Of a stretch of 64,000 nt of DNA, positions 21,504 to 32,879 are shown in pieces. The stretch covers positions 96,473,388 to 96,537,387 of the forward strand of contig NC_084828.1 of assembly GCF_033115175.1 (NCBI RefSeq). Reading direction: 5' to 3'. The translations under genes and the position numbers were made by a program. Source of the DNA: Lepus europaeus. Lineage: Eukaryota > Chordata > Mammalia > Lagomorpha > Leporidae. The notes under the pieces are model-generated. The model ran no database searches. It saw nothing but the letters and a program-made list of their open reading frames with translations, and was not told the origin of the DNA. Position 1 is the first letter of the stretch; the number at the start of each line of letters is the position of its first letter.

Positions 21504-21518
21504 CTGCATAATTTTTTT
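21504..21518. repeat. Target-site duplication, right copy
   Basis: CTGCATAATTTTTTT followed by AA; the TTTT/AA context is the L1 endonuclease target. Confidence 0.85.
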
Positions 21519-21870
21519 AATTTAAAATTTATAAGCACCACTGGCGCCAAGCAAAACATGAATACTTTATTTGGCCAAGTTATCTGCAAACCCTTGGAAT
21601 AACTGAGGCTACATCCAGTGGATACAATTACTTGCCATAAAATCACTTAGCTGATACTAATTTAAACACCACGTCAAGTGTTCCTGCCAAAAATAAAAGT
21701 AAAACTCAACAATCCCCACCTATTAGTACTGCAAAGGGGACTAGATTATTTGGATTTAAGGACAATCCCTGACCAAGACTTACAGCCAGGTTACAGAAAC
21801 TTTGATTTCTTCACTTCTGATCCCACTCCTAAAATGGTAGATCTTATTTGTAGAAAAGATCTTAGTTCAG

Positions 21871-22203
21871 CCGGCGCCGTGGCTCAACAGGCTAATTCTC
21901 CGCCTAGCGGCGCCGGCACACCAGGTTCTAGTCCCGGTTGGGGCACTGGATTCTGTCCCGGTTGCTCCTCTTCCAGGCCAGCTCTCTGCTGTGGCCAGGG
22001 AGTGCAGTGGAAGATGGCCCAAGTGCTTGGGCCCTGCACCCCATGGGAAACCAGGAGAAGCACCTGGCTCCTGCCATCGGATCAGCGCGGTGCGCTGGCC
22101 GCGGCGGCCATTGGAGGGTGAACCAACGGCAAAAGGAAGACCTTTCTCTCTGTCTCTCTCTCTCACTGTCCACTCTGCCTGTCAAAAAATAAAAAAATAA
22201 AAA
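21871..22203 (+). mobile_element. Young-type C-SINE with 16-bp target duplication
   Basis: Flanked by AAAAGATCTTAGTTCA on both sides. Ends GCCTGTCAAAAAATAAAAAA. Confidence 0.92.
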
Positions 22204-22408
22204 TAAAAAGATCTTAGTTCATCTGTAAAACAAAGGAATTAAACTACAGCTCTCCCAAGTACCTGTGAGTTCCAAGACCCTCTGACTTACACTAACTGGG
22301 TGATTTTCAAGGACAACATTTAAATAAAGCAAAGTAAAAACTGAGTGATGAGAACTGGGTAGAGAGGCAACGTATTAGTCATTTCAACAGAAACGTAAGG
22401 ACTCTTAC

Positions 22409-22539
22409 TATTTCTCCACCCATGGAACAGGTTTGGCTTTCTTGGTCTCTGCACTGCCGCCTGCATTAGCAGCTACTCCTCGATCCTTGGTCGGTGGTGG
22501 CTTAGTACCGGCAGATGTGCCTTTGAGAAACGCCTGCAT
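22409..22539 (-). CDS. RFC4: Replication factor C subunit 4, exon 2 (start codon)
   Basis: RFC4 is the p37/RFC37 subunit of the RFC1-5 clamp loader, which opens PCNA and loads it on primer-template junctions; it also serves the RAD17, CTF18 and ATAD5 loaders. The ATG at 22539 (GTAGCCATGC, G at -3) begins [20 protein letters not shown], matching the human start. The exon encodes residues 1-43 and two bases of Tyr44 (VPWVEK-Y, RFC box). The exon starts at 22559 after TTGCAG, with a 20-nt 5'UTR segment. The ten coding exons sum to 1,095 nt and 364 residues with all phases consistent and no internal stop, so the gene is intact. Its introns carry many SINEs in both orientations. Confidence 0.96.
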
Positions 22540-23249
22540 GGCTACTTCACTCTGACCAGCTGCAAGGTAGAAGAAGAAAAAACGTTTCTGAAACATTGTA
22601 AGAAAGCGCAGCCTAAATGCACAACCATCCTGCACAAAGGCAGTCAAGAACCACTTACCAAAGGACAGCAGCCCCAGACCTCCCGATGCTCTGAATGCAT
22701 TGTCCTGTGGACTACAGGGACACACAGCAGGGCAAAGTCCTTAAGGAACTTAGACTCTATTTACAGTGAAGCAGTGAGAGAATAAAGCCCACTTGTAAGT
22801 CAGCAAAATTTACAAAGTCAAGTTGCAAGAAAAACTTGTAAGAATTTTAAGCAAATTAAACATGGCATCACTAACAGTCAAACTGTATTGAGCTTCTACG
22901 TTCTCTTCCATTTCAGTCCTGGGTCCCACTATAGCTCAAACCCTGAAATGAACCCAGCCCTTAGGAGTGCTTGGGCCACGGATGTGAAGGCATTTCTGTG
23001 TGTGTGACAGCCCCATTCAAGGCCCATTCGGTTCACTGGCTGAGCCAACGCTTGCCTTCGGAGACTTTCTTGTGGGGGAAGGGAGGGTGGAGCTAAAATG
23101 GAAACAGCTGAATTTGAAGAAATCAAAGCAAATCAAAGTAGAAAGTGAGGGAAGTTTAAAAAATTCATCCCACCCAGGTTAACTACCACTAACATGTAGG
23201 TAAACATTCTTTCAGGCTGTTTTAGGGATAAAAAAAAAAAAAAAAAAAA

Positions 23250-23575
23250 ACAAGGCGCTGTGGTGCAGCAGGTTAATGCCCTGGCCTGAAGCGCCGGCAT
23301 CCCATATAGGTGCCAGTTCGAGACCCGGCTGCTCCTCTTCCCATCCAGCTCTCTGCTATGGCCTGGGAAAGCAGCAGCAGATGGCCCAAGTCCTTGGGCT
23401 CCAGCACCCGTGTGGGAAATCCGGAAGAAGCTCCTGGCTGCTGGCTTCAGATTTGCACAAGCACCGGCCGTTGCAGCCAATTGGGGAGTGACCCAGCGGA
23501 AGGAAGACCTCTCCCTCTCCCTCTCTCTATGTGTGTGTGTTAACTTTGACTTTCAAATAAATCTTTACAAACAAA
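23250..23575 (+). mobile_element. C-SINE in RFC4 intron 1
   Basis: 'ggcgctgtggtgcagcaggtta' head; GT-rich microsatellite in the CT box; TTTCAAATAAATC tail. Confidence 0.87.
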
Positions 23576-23869
23576 CAAACAAAAATTAACTTGCCTGAAA
23601 ACCCCTAGCATTAGCTATTGCATTAGCAATTCTAATTTCACTGCAGTTCCATCCCAGTGCCTACAATAGCGCCTGGTTCCTAATATTTGGTGAATGAATA
23701 GGGCATCCATGAGTCTGTTTCCCTTCCTGCAAATAAAGCCAAGGCTTACTACATAAGGCAAGTTAAATTAAATAAAAGACGGTGGGCAAACACGTAGTTC
23801 GGGGCGTGGCAGATGGGTAAATACTCGTAAAACCAAACACAGTGCTCAGACCCGCGAGCAGCCCAGCTT

Positions 23870-24720
23870 TCTAACCTTGCTGGGCTATGGCATCCTCGCC
23901 GCGGGCTGCTACACAGAGCACGGCCCGCAGCAGGGCGCCCTGGGCGAGGCGGCGGGGAGTCCCGCTTCCCCAGGGCTGCGGGCGCGGGATGAGGCGGTGG
24001 CCCGCCGGGAGCCGCGACGGACGCGGCCGACCGCCCTGAGGCACCGACGGCAGGCGTGGGGAGGGCGAAGGCAGCTTCCCAGTGCCGGTACCTGGCGCAG
24101 CCTGGGCCTCTCAGCCGCCGGCTCGATCCTGGGGTATCCGGGAGCGGGAGAGGAGACGCTCGCGATGGCTCAGCTCCGTCCCGCAATCCGAGAGTAACGA
24201 GCCCAGGAGACGTCCAGCCACCGCCGTGCCCAGAGCAGCCTCGGTTCCCGCCACGGAACTGCCGCCCAGAGCAGCGCGGGAATCCGCGGGCACGAAACGC
24301 GTCACTTCCGGCCAGGGCGCGCGCCGCCCGCGGAGGCCCTGGTTTCCGGGCGTGCGGTGGGAGGACACGTGCGGGGTGTTAGAGATGCGTGCACTGGAGA
24401 GTCGTGACCCTGGCCTTGGGCTCTGCTCCCACTCGAGACTGTAGGGCGAGGCACCCGAGCACGACCGTCCCCGACGGAATGGGGTCGGTGACCAGGTGCT
24501 TGGACACCGGCGGCGTGCGTGACGAGCCTCGGCAGCCCGGCGGTTTCGGAAACCCACTGTAGTGAGGTCCGGCGTGCCGGACGCTTACGTCACTGTGAAC
24601 TTCAGTTGTCGCCCGGCGGCGTCTCACGGGCGTTACTGTGGCCACCCAGTTGCAACCGGCTTCGCCCCGGAGGACCTGGGGCGGGGAGAGTGGGCTCGAT
24701 CTTTGGCCAGCAGAGGGCAC
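23870..24720. promoter_or_regulatory. RFC4: CpG island, RFC4 promoter
   Basis: Dense CpG and GC-rich sequence, unlike the AT-rich flanks. On either strand there are E2F-like sites (TTCCCGCC at 24245-24252; GCGCGGGAA at 24274-24282), an ETS site (CACTTCCGG at 24303-24311) and a CRE-like TTACGTCA (24585-24592). E2F and ETS sites suit a replication gene expressed in S phase. No TATA box is evident. The island extends about 400 bp beyond the candidate first exon, so a divergent transcript is possible. Confidence 0.75.
24092..24230 (-). other. RFC4: Candidate RFC4 non-coding exon 1
   Basis: On the minus strand a good donor (GCGCCAG followed by GTACCG) has its first intron base at 24091, inside the CpG island and upstream of the coding exon 2 acceptor. 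The 5' boundary near 24230 is a guess; the transcription start cannot be read from sequence. Confidence 0.5.
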
Positions 24721-24894
24721 CCTGCTGGTCCCCGTACTTCCTGTGTGCTTTAAGGCCCTTCCTCGCCCTCTTGAGGACACGGGGCTCACCTCTAGCAGTG
24801 TCAGCTGTTGTGGACTTGGTCATCCCCTTTATCTTCCCTGCATACTTGGTTCAGCTCTGGCTTGTTCTTTAGTCGTATTAACCCTAACGCTTGG

Positions 24895-25215
24895 GGCTGA
24901 TGCTCTGGCGTGGCTGGTAGAGCCTCTGCCTGCAGTGCCAGCATCCCATATGGGTATTGGCTCGAGACCTGGCTACTCCACTTCCGATCCAGCGCTCTGC
25001 CGTGGCCTGGGAAAGCAGTAGAAGATGGCCCAAGTGCTTGGGCCCCTGCACCCGCGTGGGAGACACGGAAGAAGCTCCTGGCTCCTGGCTTCGGATAGGA
25101 GCTGCTCTGGCCATTACGGCCATCTGGGGAGTGAACCATCAGATGGAAGACCTCTCTCTCTCTCTCTCTGCCTTTGCCTCTCTGTAACTCTGTCTTTCAA
25201 ATAAATAAATACAAA
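24895..25215 (+). mobile_element. C-SINE
   Basis: Target duplication AACCCTAACGCTT / AAACCTAACTCTT on the two sides. Confidence 0.87.
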
Positions 25216-25530
25216 ATCTTGGGGAAAAATAAATAAACCTAACTCTTCCTTATTTGACCTCCATAGTCCTTTGTTAGTTACTAACCCATAATGTTGATCT
25301 GGGTCATCTCCAAAGAATAACAAGCTTTTTTTTTTTTTTTTTTTTTTTTGACTCAGCATGACATTCGTGGTCAAATTCACGTTTATTCATTTGTCTTATA
25401 ACAAATATTTAAGGGATTCCCACAAACTGTACTAGATGCTGTAATACAACAAGGAACAGACTTGAAGATCCCCTCTGCAATGTGATGTGTGTTATTCAGA
25501 GGAAGTAGCAGAGTGTGAGAACATACAAGG

Positions 25531-25852
25531 TATTTTTTTTCTGTTTTTTATTTGACAGGTAGAGTTATAGACAGAGAGAGACAGAGAGAAAGGTCTTCCT
25601 TCCGTTGGTTCACTCCCCAAATGGCCACTACAGCCGGCGCTGTGCCCATCTGAAGCCAGGAGCCAGGTGCTTCCTCCTGGTCTCCCATGCAGGTGCAGGA
25701 GCCCAAGCACTTGGGCCATCCTCCACTGCCCTCCCAGGCCACAGCAGAGAGCTGGACTGGAAGAGGAGCAACTGGAACTAGAACCCAGTGCTTATATGGG
25801 ATGCTGGCGCCACAGGGTGGAGGATTAACCAAGTGAGCCATGGCCCTGGCCC
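25531..25852 (-). mobile_element. Young-type C-SINE
   Basis: Left end TTTGACAGGTAGAGTTATAG; right end 'gccatggccctggcccc'. GAGGTATTT-like flanks differ slightly. Confidence 0.85.
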
Positions 25853-25881
25853 CACATTCGAGGTATTTAAAAAAGTTTGTG

Positions 25882-26177
25882 GAGGCCTAGGTGTTTGATG
25901 CAGCAGTAAGAATCTACTTGGGACTTCTGCATCCCGTATGGATGCCTAGGTTCAGAATTGCAGTTCTCCTCCCAATTCCAGCTTTTTGCTAGTGTTCACC
26001 CTGGAAGCAGCAGGTTATGGCTCTAGTACTTGGGTCCCTGCCACCCACTTGGGAGATCCCAATTGAGTTCCAGTCTCCTAGCTTTTGCCAATCCCAACCC
26101 TGTCTGTTGTGGGCATTTGGGGAGTGAACCAGTGGATGAAAGGTCTCTCTGTTTCTCTTTCTCTCTTTCAAATAATA
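25882..26177 (+). mobile_element. Older C-SINE
   Basis: 'ggtgtttgatgcagcagtaag' head; tail merges with the next element. Confidence 0.72.
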
Positions 26178-26518
26178 ATAGTATTTTTATTTTTTTAATA
26201 TTTTTAAATTTTTTCCCATTAATTTGAAAGGCAGAGTTACAGAGAGAGAGATAGAAATATCTTCCATCTTCTGGTTCCCTCCCCAAATGGCCACAATGGC
26301 TGGAATTGAGCTGATCCAAGGCCAGGAGCCAGGAGCTTCTTCCAGGTCTCCCACATGAGGCAGGGGCCCAAGGACTTGACTCATCTAATGCTGCTTTCCC
26401 AGGCCATAGCAGAGAGCTGGATTGCAAGTGGAGCTGCAGGGACTTGAATTGGTGTCTGTATGGGATGCCGGCACTGCAGGCGGTGGCTTTATCCACTACA
26501 CCACAGTGCTGGCCCCCT
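26178..26518 (-). mobile_element. C-SINE, tail-to-tail with the previous one
   Basis: 'ttaatttgaaaggcagagtta' to 'ccacagtgctggccccc'. Confidence 0.82.
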
Positions 26519-26595
26519 GACTGTATAAATATAAACTGTACTAAGTTTACTTATTAACAGATTCACTTATCTTGGTAAGAAAAACAACAACCCAG

Positions 26596-26941
26596 AGCCA
26601 GCACCGTGGCTCACTATGCTAATCCTCCGCCTTGCGGCGCCGGCACACCAAGTTCTAGTCCTGGTCGGGGCGCTGGATTCTGTCCCGGTTGCCCCTCTTC
26701 CAGGCCAGCTCTCTGCTGTGGCCAGGGAGTGCAGTGGAGGATGGCCCAAGTGCTTGGGCCCTGCACCCCATGGGAAACCAGGAGAAGCACCTGGCTCCTG
26801 CCATCGGATCAGCGCGGTGTGCTGGCCACAGCGTGCCGGCCGCACCGGGGAGGGTGAACCAACGGCAAAGGAAGACCTTTCTCTCTGTCTCTCTCACTGT
26901 CCAGTCTGCCTGTCAAAAAATAAAAAATAAATAAAAATTAA
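26596..26941 (+). mobile_element. Young-type C-SINE
   Basis: Flanked by AAGAAAAACAACAACCC / AAAGAAAAACAACCC; ends CTGTCAAAAAATAAAAAA. Confidence 0.88.
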
Positions 26942-27033
26942 AAAAAAAAGAAAGAAAAACAACCCGGTATTGTAAATATTAAGCACTAGATTTCCCAAAA
27001 CATTTATATTTACAAATTATGAACTTAAAAATC

Positions 27034-27310
27034 ATCTGCAGTGCCAGCATCACAAATAAGTGCCAGTTTGAGTTCTGGCTGCTCCACTTCCAATCCAGCT
27101 CTCTGTTATGGCCTGGGAAAGCAGTAGAAGATGGCCCAAATACTTGGGCCCCTGCACCCAAATGGGAGACCTAGAAGAAGCTCCTGGCTCCTGGCTTCAG
27201 ATCAGGGGTCATTTGGGGAGTGAACCACCAGATGGAAGATTTTCTCTCTCTGTCTCTGCCTCTCTCTGTCTGTAACTCTGCCTCCCAAATAAATATGTAA
27301 ATAAAATAGA
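27034..27310 (+). mobile_element. 5'-truncated C-SINE
   Basis: Begins at 'tctgcagtgccagcatcac', lacking the tRNA head. Confidence 0.82.
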
Positions 27311-27319
27311 ATAAAAATT

Positions 27320-28690
27320 AATCTAAAATATTTTAGAAAGAAAAAAGAGACTGATGCCTGTGGCCCTGCATCAGCAAATTCTGACTGCGCCTGGTGATGA
27401 GCAATTTGACTGAGTCCCCTGCAAAGTGAAGCTGTCTTCGTGGAGGGATGTTCTCCAGGTATTGCCTGATTCTGAGACTTCCTGAGGCAGAAGTGCAGGA
27501 CTAAAAGAGGTAGGAAGTATCGTCCCTGTCGCCACGTAGCTCTGAGTCCAGTAGAGAAGACAGAGTCGGGCCACACAGAGCGGAATGTGGTTTATGTCAT
27601 AGGAGATGCCTCAAAGGCATTTGCGCAACCTCCCACCATCTCCCACAAGACACTCCTCCCACTCTGCCCCTGCCTTCATTCTCGCCCTTGCTCTTCCCAC
27701 TTCCCCTCTGCTATGCTTCCTCTTCTTTCTCCCCCTGCCCTGAGCTGAAATGGTGCTTTTCTAACTGTGAGATGTAACACTTTAGCAAGTTGGTGGGTCT
27801 GGATCAGCACTGAAAAAAATGAACTAGGACACAAAGGGAGATATTGTGTTAAGGCAGCTAAGTAGGTATTCGTCTACGTGTGTACGAGGGGCTGAAGAAA
27901 GTGAGAAGTTTTAAAGAAAATGGATTTATGTGTAGTGGAATGAGGAAACAGGTCCTGAGAGCAGGACCCAGCCTCTTGGCTGTCTTCCCTGCCCAAGGTG
28001 TCCTTGCCTGTCATGTATCCAAAGGAATTCATTGAATTGAGGGAGGGAAGCAGCTGGCCCGACTGGACTGCAGGAGTCATTTGCTTCTGCAGTAGATAAG
28101 AACTTTGATAGCCAGAGTTGTGTGGAGGGGTTTGTTCAGGGGAATTCCACATCCAAAAGTCCCCCACCCAGACTTCCCCAGAAGAGTAGGGAGGGGGGAA
28201 GAAGCAGGGGACCATAAAGACCCAGTCTGAATGCAGAGTGCGCTCTCAGGCCTTCCCTGAGACCCCCGCCTGCTCTATCAGGTGTAGAAATTTCTGTCTC
28301 TTCACTTGTGCCCATAAAATTCTTTGCTAATCGCCTTCTCATCTGCTCATTCATTAAGTTCCCAGGGTTCAAATCAACAGTTAAAACTGTTGTATAAATT
28401 TGTCTTCAGATGTGTGTCTGCATGTGTGTGTGCACTGGGTCAAGACTTAGCATTTATATCTTATTTTAAGACATTAGGAAATCCCTGCTGCACACTTAAC
28501 AGAGGGAGGTGCACGGTGCCTCCAGGAGTCCCAACCCTCACCCAGGCCACTAAGCGCTGAGGAGACCAGAGTAAAGGTTCTACTCTCCAAGAAGGTTCTT
28601 TGCCTTTCTCAGCAGGGATTAAATTTCAACACATGAACCCCTGGAAAGCACATTCAAGCCATACCTACACCATAATATTGAGCCTCTTAT
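27320..28690. other. Intergenic, no feature recognised
   Basis: Includes a pyrimidine-rich stretch at about 27630-27750 and moderately GC-rich single-copy-looking sequence. No coding frame with family resemblance was found. Confidence 0.5.
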
Positions 28691-28694
28691 TTTC

Positions 28695-28985
28695 AGAAAA
28701 CTTATTTTTCATTTTAATTGAAAGGCAAGAGACAGAGACAGAGAGGTCTTTCATCTTGCTGGGTCACTCCCCCCAAACACCTCCAACAGCCAGGGCTGGG
28801 CCATACTGAAGCCAGAAGATTGAAACTACATCCGGGTCTCCCACATGTGAGGCAGAGACTCAAATACTTGAAACAGCATCTCCTCTGGTTTGGCTTAGCA
28901 GGGAACTGGATCAAACCAGGCACTCCAACACTGGATGTGAGTGCCCCAAGAAGGGATTTAACCACTGCACCAAACAGTTGCCCAC
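28695..28985 (-). mobile_element. Older C-SINE
   Basis: 'aattgaaaggcaagagacaga' to 'aaccactgcaccaaacagttg'. Confidence 0.72.
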
Positions 28986-29149
28986 TATTTGCAGGAATTT
29001 GTTTCAGAGACTTTTTTTTTTTTTTTTGCTGTACATTTTTGAATTCTTTTCAGAGATATGTATTTACAATTCTTTTCTTTTAAAATTTTTCCTGTACTTT
29101 TACTTATTTCATTTTTAGTTTTATTTGTTTTCAGATTGCGGAGTTTGAG

Positions 29150-29482
29150 AATCACTGTCGTCCTGCTGTATCTGTAGAGGACTGATTCCAGGACCCCTGC
29201 TAAGATAACAAAATCTGCAGTTGCTTAAGTCCCATCTATAAAATTACATCACATTTGTAGCCAGCTTTCACGTCCTCCAAGACACTTGATATCATTTCTA
29301 GATGACTTGAAATACCCAGTACCACATAAATGCTATGTAGTTGTTACACTGTATTATTTAGGGAATAATGACCAAGAAAATCTGTACACATTCAGTGAAG
29401 ATGCAATTTATTTCCCAAATGTTTTCTATCCATGGTTGGTTGAATCCATGGATGCAGAACCCATGAATACAGAGGCCTGATG
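29150..29482. mobile_element. Tigger1-like DNA transposon remnant
   Basis: The left part has 'gattccaggacccctgctaag'. The right part has 'tggttgaatccatggatgcag' and 'cagaggcctgatggtac', the typical terminal sequence of Tigger elements. Too decayed to code for transposase. Confidence 0.5.
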
Positions 29483-29887
29483 GTACCATCTGTCAGGGTC
29501 CAGTCACTGGCAGAGATGCCATGCTGATTATTTTTCCAGAGATATTAATATGTAGCATGGTTACCTAGTTATTAGAGAACTAAAAAGGCAATAGCAAATG
29601 ATATTGAAATACCACAAAGATTTCAACTGCAAGAATCAGCTACTGCCCCAGGAGCAAAGGGAACAGGGGAAAAGACTGGAATTAACAAACACTCAGAAGC
29701 TTGGGGGTGGCCCCTGCGGCTGGGGAGGGTCCTTGGAGGAAGCACTGCTGATGATATAGAGGACTCAGGGTCTTGGAAGCTGGGGTCCAGATGCGGAATC
29801 ATGGGTGCAGAACTCTGAGGAGGGGACATGACCAGCTGGTGCTGGTGTCTGTGAAGGGACCTGATGAGGCTGGTTAAGAGGGTGTTG

Positions 29888-30228
29888 TGGCCGGCGCCGT
29901 GGCTTAACAGGCTAATCCTCTGCCTTGCCTGCGCCGGCACACCAGGCTCTAGTCCCGGTTGGGGTGCCGGATTCTATCCCGGTTGCCCCTCTTCCAGGCC
30001 AGCTCTCTGCTATGGCCCGGGAAGGCAGTGGAGGATGGCCCAAGTGCTTGGGCCCTGCACCCGCATGGGAGACCAGGAGAAGCACCTGGCTCCTGCCTTC
30101 GGATCAGCGAGAAGCGCCGGCCGCAGCGGCCATTGGAGGGTGAACCAACGGCAAAAAGGAAGACCTTCCTCTCTGTCTCTCTCTCTCACTATCCACTCTG
30201 CCTGTAAAAAAAAAAAAAAAAAAAAAAA
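29888..30228 (+). mobile_element. Young-type C-SINE
   Basis: Flanked by AGGGTGTTGTG on both sides; tail is a run of about 23 A. Confidence 0.92.
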
Positions 30229-31265
30229 AGGGTGTTGTGAAAATGGCAAATCAGAACCCACTGCCATTACTGGAACCAACTGGCTGTCCGGGTGAAGACC
30301 TCTTGCTGGAGAAGTGTTCCCCTGGGACCAGGCACACAAGGAAGTGTATCTCTGTCACAAGGAAGTGTGTCACAAGCATGTCTCTGTCTTCTCCTCCAGC
30401 CTCCATTAACCCAGCCAAGGACTCGTGTGGCTGCACCACAAAGCAGACATAGAAGAGCATTTAAATCCCCAAAGAGCATTTAGATTTTCCTTGCTGTGGA
30501 ACAAAGTCGGTGATTATTGTCCAATGCACAGAGCAAGGAGACAGGCAGCTATCACTCACTTCGCAAGGTTACTTAGGCAGGGAGGGTGGTGAATCTCACA
30601 GAGCAGTGCAGAGTAAGCTTGCATGTGGCCCTCTTTTGGTGGGTTAGCGATTAGAGGCCAGCATGTTCTTCTGAACGTGCTGTAATGGCAATGCAGGCAT
30701 CAGTCCATCTGGGGTTTACTGGGTAGACTGGTAATTACTTTGCAGGATCTGGGATTCCCATGGAGCATCTCAAAATAGAGTCTAGTTATAGGATGCTAAC
30801 TACACAGGTGATGACTGGATTGAGTCTTGGGGGTCTCATGAGGATGGCCCGACCCTTGCACACTGCCCTAATTTAGTGGGTAGGTCTTTACTAAGGTGTT
30901 GACTTGTAACTATCAAAGCAGAGCACAGAACCTGCAAGCCAAGGGAGAGAGACTGAGGCCTGACAAAGTCTCCCTCTGGGGCACTGGGGATGGGGACTGA
31001 GTTTCAAGGGTAGGCTGGCAGCTGAGGAATCATGGCTTACTAACAAGCACACTTAGCTTTGGAGTTACTCTGCTTCTGAGTTGATATTGGATTTAGTTCA
31101 TTTTGGAAATGTTAGGGGTGATCTGACTTTAAATTTTCGCTCAACACAGATGTGGCTGAGCCTGCGGTCTGTCTGCTGATTCGTTTCTGGGATGATGAGG
31201 GCCGACAAGCACCTGAGAGGATTCCCTTTCATCCCACTGAAGGACATCACTTTAGAATTAGAAAG
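30229..31265. other. Intergenic, no feature recognised
   Basis: Contains imperfect short duplications near 30345-30380 (GGAAGTGT repeated). Otherwise nothing was identified. Confidence 0.5.
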
Positions 31266-31267
31266 CA

Positions 31268-31530
31268 GGAGCAGGTGTTGGGCACAGTGGTTAAGCTCCT
31301 GCTTGAGACACCTGCATCATACTGGACTGCTGGGGTTTGAGTCCCAGCTCCACGCATGAGTCCAGCCTCCAGGTAATACACACTCTGGGAGGCAGCAGTG
31401 GTGACTCGAATAGCTGGGTACCTACCACCAGACACCTGGCTCAGCCCTGCGATTACAGCACTGGTGGTGCCTACCAGAGGATGGGAAATCCCTGTCTATC
31501 TCTCTGCTTTTCAAATTCAGATAGATTTTA
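31268..31530 (+). mobile_element. Older C-SINE
   Basis: 'ggtgttgggcacagtggttaa' head, CTTTTCAAATTCAGATAG end. Confidence 0.72.
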
Positions 31531-31592
31531 ATCTTTTTTAATTAGAGAAAATAAAAAGTGTTTTTTATTTTGTTCATAAAGAAGACCTTGGG

Positions 31593-31905
31593 ATGGGGCA
31601 GCATTGTGGTGCAGTGAGCTAGGCTGCCACCTGTGACACTTCTGATCCAGCTCCCTTCTAATGTGCCTGAGAAATAGCAGAGGTTGGCCCAAGTACTTGG
31701 ACCCCTCCCACCTACATGGGAGACCCAGATGGAATTCCGGGCTCCTGGCTTTGGCCCAGCCCAGCCCTGGCTATTGTGGCCACTTGGGGAGTGAATCAGT
31801 GGATGGAAAATCTCTCCCTCTCTCTTTCTCTCTCCCCTTCAAATAATAAATTTGAAGAAGAAGAAGGAAGAGGAGGAGGAAAAGGAGAAAAAAAGAAGAA
31901 GAAAC
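31593..31905 (+). mobile_element. C-SINE with purine-rich tail
   Basis: 'ggcagcattgtggtgcagtga' head, short deletion; the tail has become a GAA/GGA repeat of about 50 bp. Confidence 0.78.
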
Positions 31906-31919
31906 TTTTTTAAAAACAC

Positions 31920-32145
31920 ACAACGGCAGGAGCTGCATTGATCTGAAGCCAGGAGCCAGGAGCTTCTTTTGGGTCTCCCATGTGGGTGCAGGGGCCCAAG
32001 GACTTGGGCCATCTTCTACTGTTTTCCCAGGCCATAGCAGAGAGATGGATCAGAAGAGGAGCAGCTGGGACTACAACCGGCACCCACATGGGATGCTGGC
32101 ACTGCAGGTTTTACCTGCAATGCCACAGCACTGGCCCCCGGCCCC
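31920..32145 (-). mobile_element. C-SINE, tail part missing
   Basis: Body from 'cggcaggagctgcattgatct' to 'gccacagcactggcccc'. Confidence 0.78.
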
Positions 32146-32467
32146 AGGCTTTGGTTTTTTGCTGTGCTTAAGGTGAGGGCACCCTGCAAGGGCTGGAGTT
32201 TCTGTGGCTTGGACTCCCTCTCTGGTGCCGAGGGCCGAGTGGGCGCTTCTTGTCAACTGTCCCAGATCTGGGGAGGTGGGGCTTGAGAAGCTGTCAGTAA
32301 TCAAACAAAAATGGATCCAGACTCTTTCCTAGAGCTACAGGGCAGGGCCACCCTTCCATGCCCACATTCTGTCCGTAGGACAAAGTGTCTTTCCTGGTAG
32401 ATACCATGTGTTTCAAATTTGTAGACTATAGCAGTTCTTCTTTGCACAGTACAAATTCTGCCCAGTA

Positions 32468-32876
32468 TTCTGCACTACCTACCAAGGGGTCCATACAGCC
32501 TTGTTCTTGATGCCCAGTGTAACTTAAAGGATGCTGTCACAATGTCCGGAGCCCTTGATGTCTACAAATGAAGGAGCAGGACGTCCTCCAATTCCTCACA
32601 GCAGGAACCCACCCAGGTGGCACCAACCTTGACTTCCAAATGGAACAGGACATCTACAGAAGGAAAAGTGATGGCCTCTACGTCATCAATCTGCAGAGGG
32701 CCTGGGAACAGCTTCCGTGGGGGACTTGTGCCATTGTTGCCGTGAAACCCTGCTGATGTCAGTGTGATATCCTCCAGGAGTGCTGGGCTGAAATTTGCTG
32801 CAGCCACTGGAGCTCCTCCTGTTGCTGGCTGCTTCACACCTGGAACTTTCCCCAACCAGATCCAGACAGCCTTCCC
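32468..32876 (+). pseudogene. RPSA: RPSA (40S ribosomal protein SA / laminin receptor) retropseudogene, 3' truncated
   Basis: The match starts in the RPSA 5'UTR ('aggggtccatacagccttgtt', 'taacttaaagg') and continues through the start codon (ATG 32542-32544, MSGALDV). A one-base frameshift near 32561 follows, then [21 protein letters not shown] and [20 protein letters not shown], matching the N-terminal third of RPSA without introns. Similarity stops abruptly at about 32876, near residue 110 of 295. The rest of the coding region, 3'UTR and poly(A) are absent, and a small internal deletion lies near 32782. Real RPSA has introns, so this is a dead retrocopy. Loss of the 3' side is unusual for retrocopies. 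Confidence 0.88.
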
Positions 32877-32879
32877 GGT

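Noticed and set aside
20849-21646. A 265-codon minus-strand frame as a new protein
   Set aside because: From 21503 downstream it is L1 ORF1p. The upstream 48 codons are flanking sequence outside the element.
21867-22166. Recurrent peptides such as GHPPLHSLATAESWPGRG in many places
   Set aside because: These are translations of C-SINE copies, repeated wherever the SINE occurs.
23749-24557. Overlapping frames on both strands at the RFC4 CpG island
   Set aside because: Same composition effect; low-complexity Arg/Pro/Gly translations with no conserved motif.
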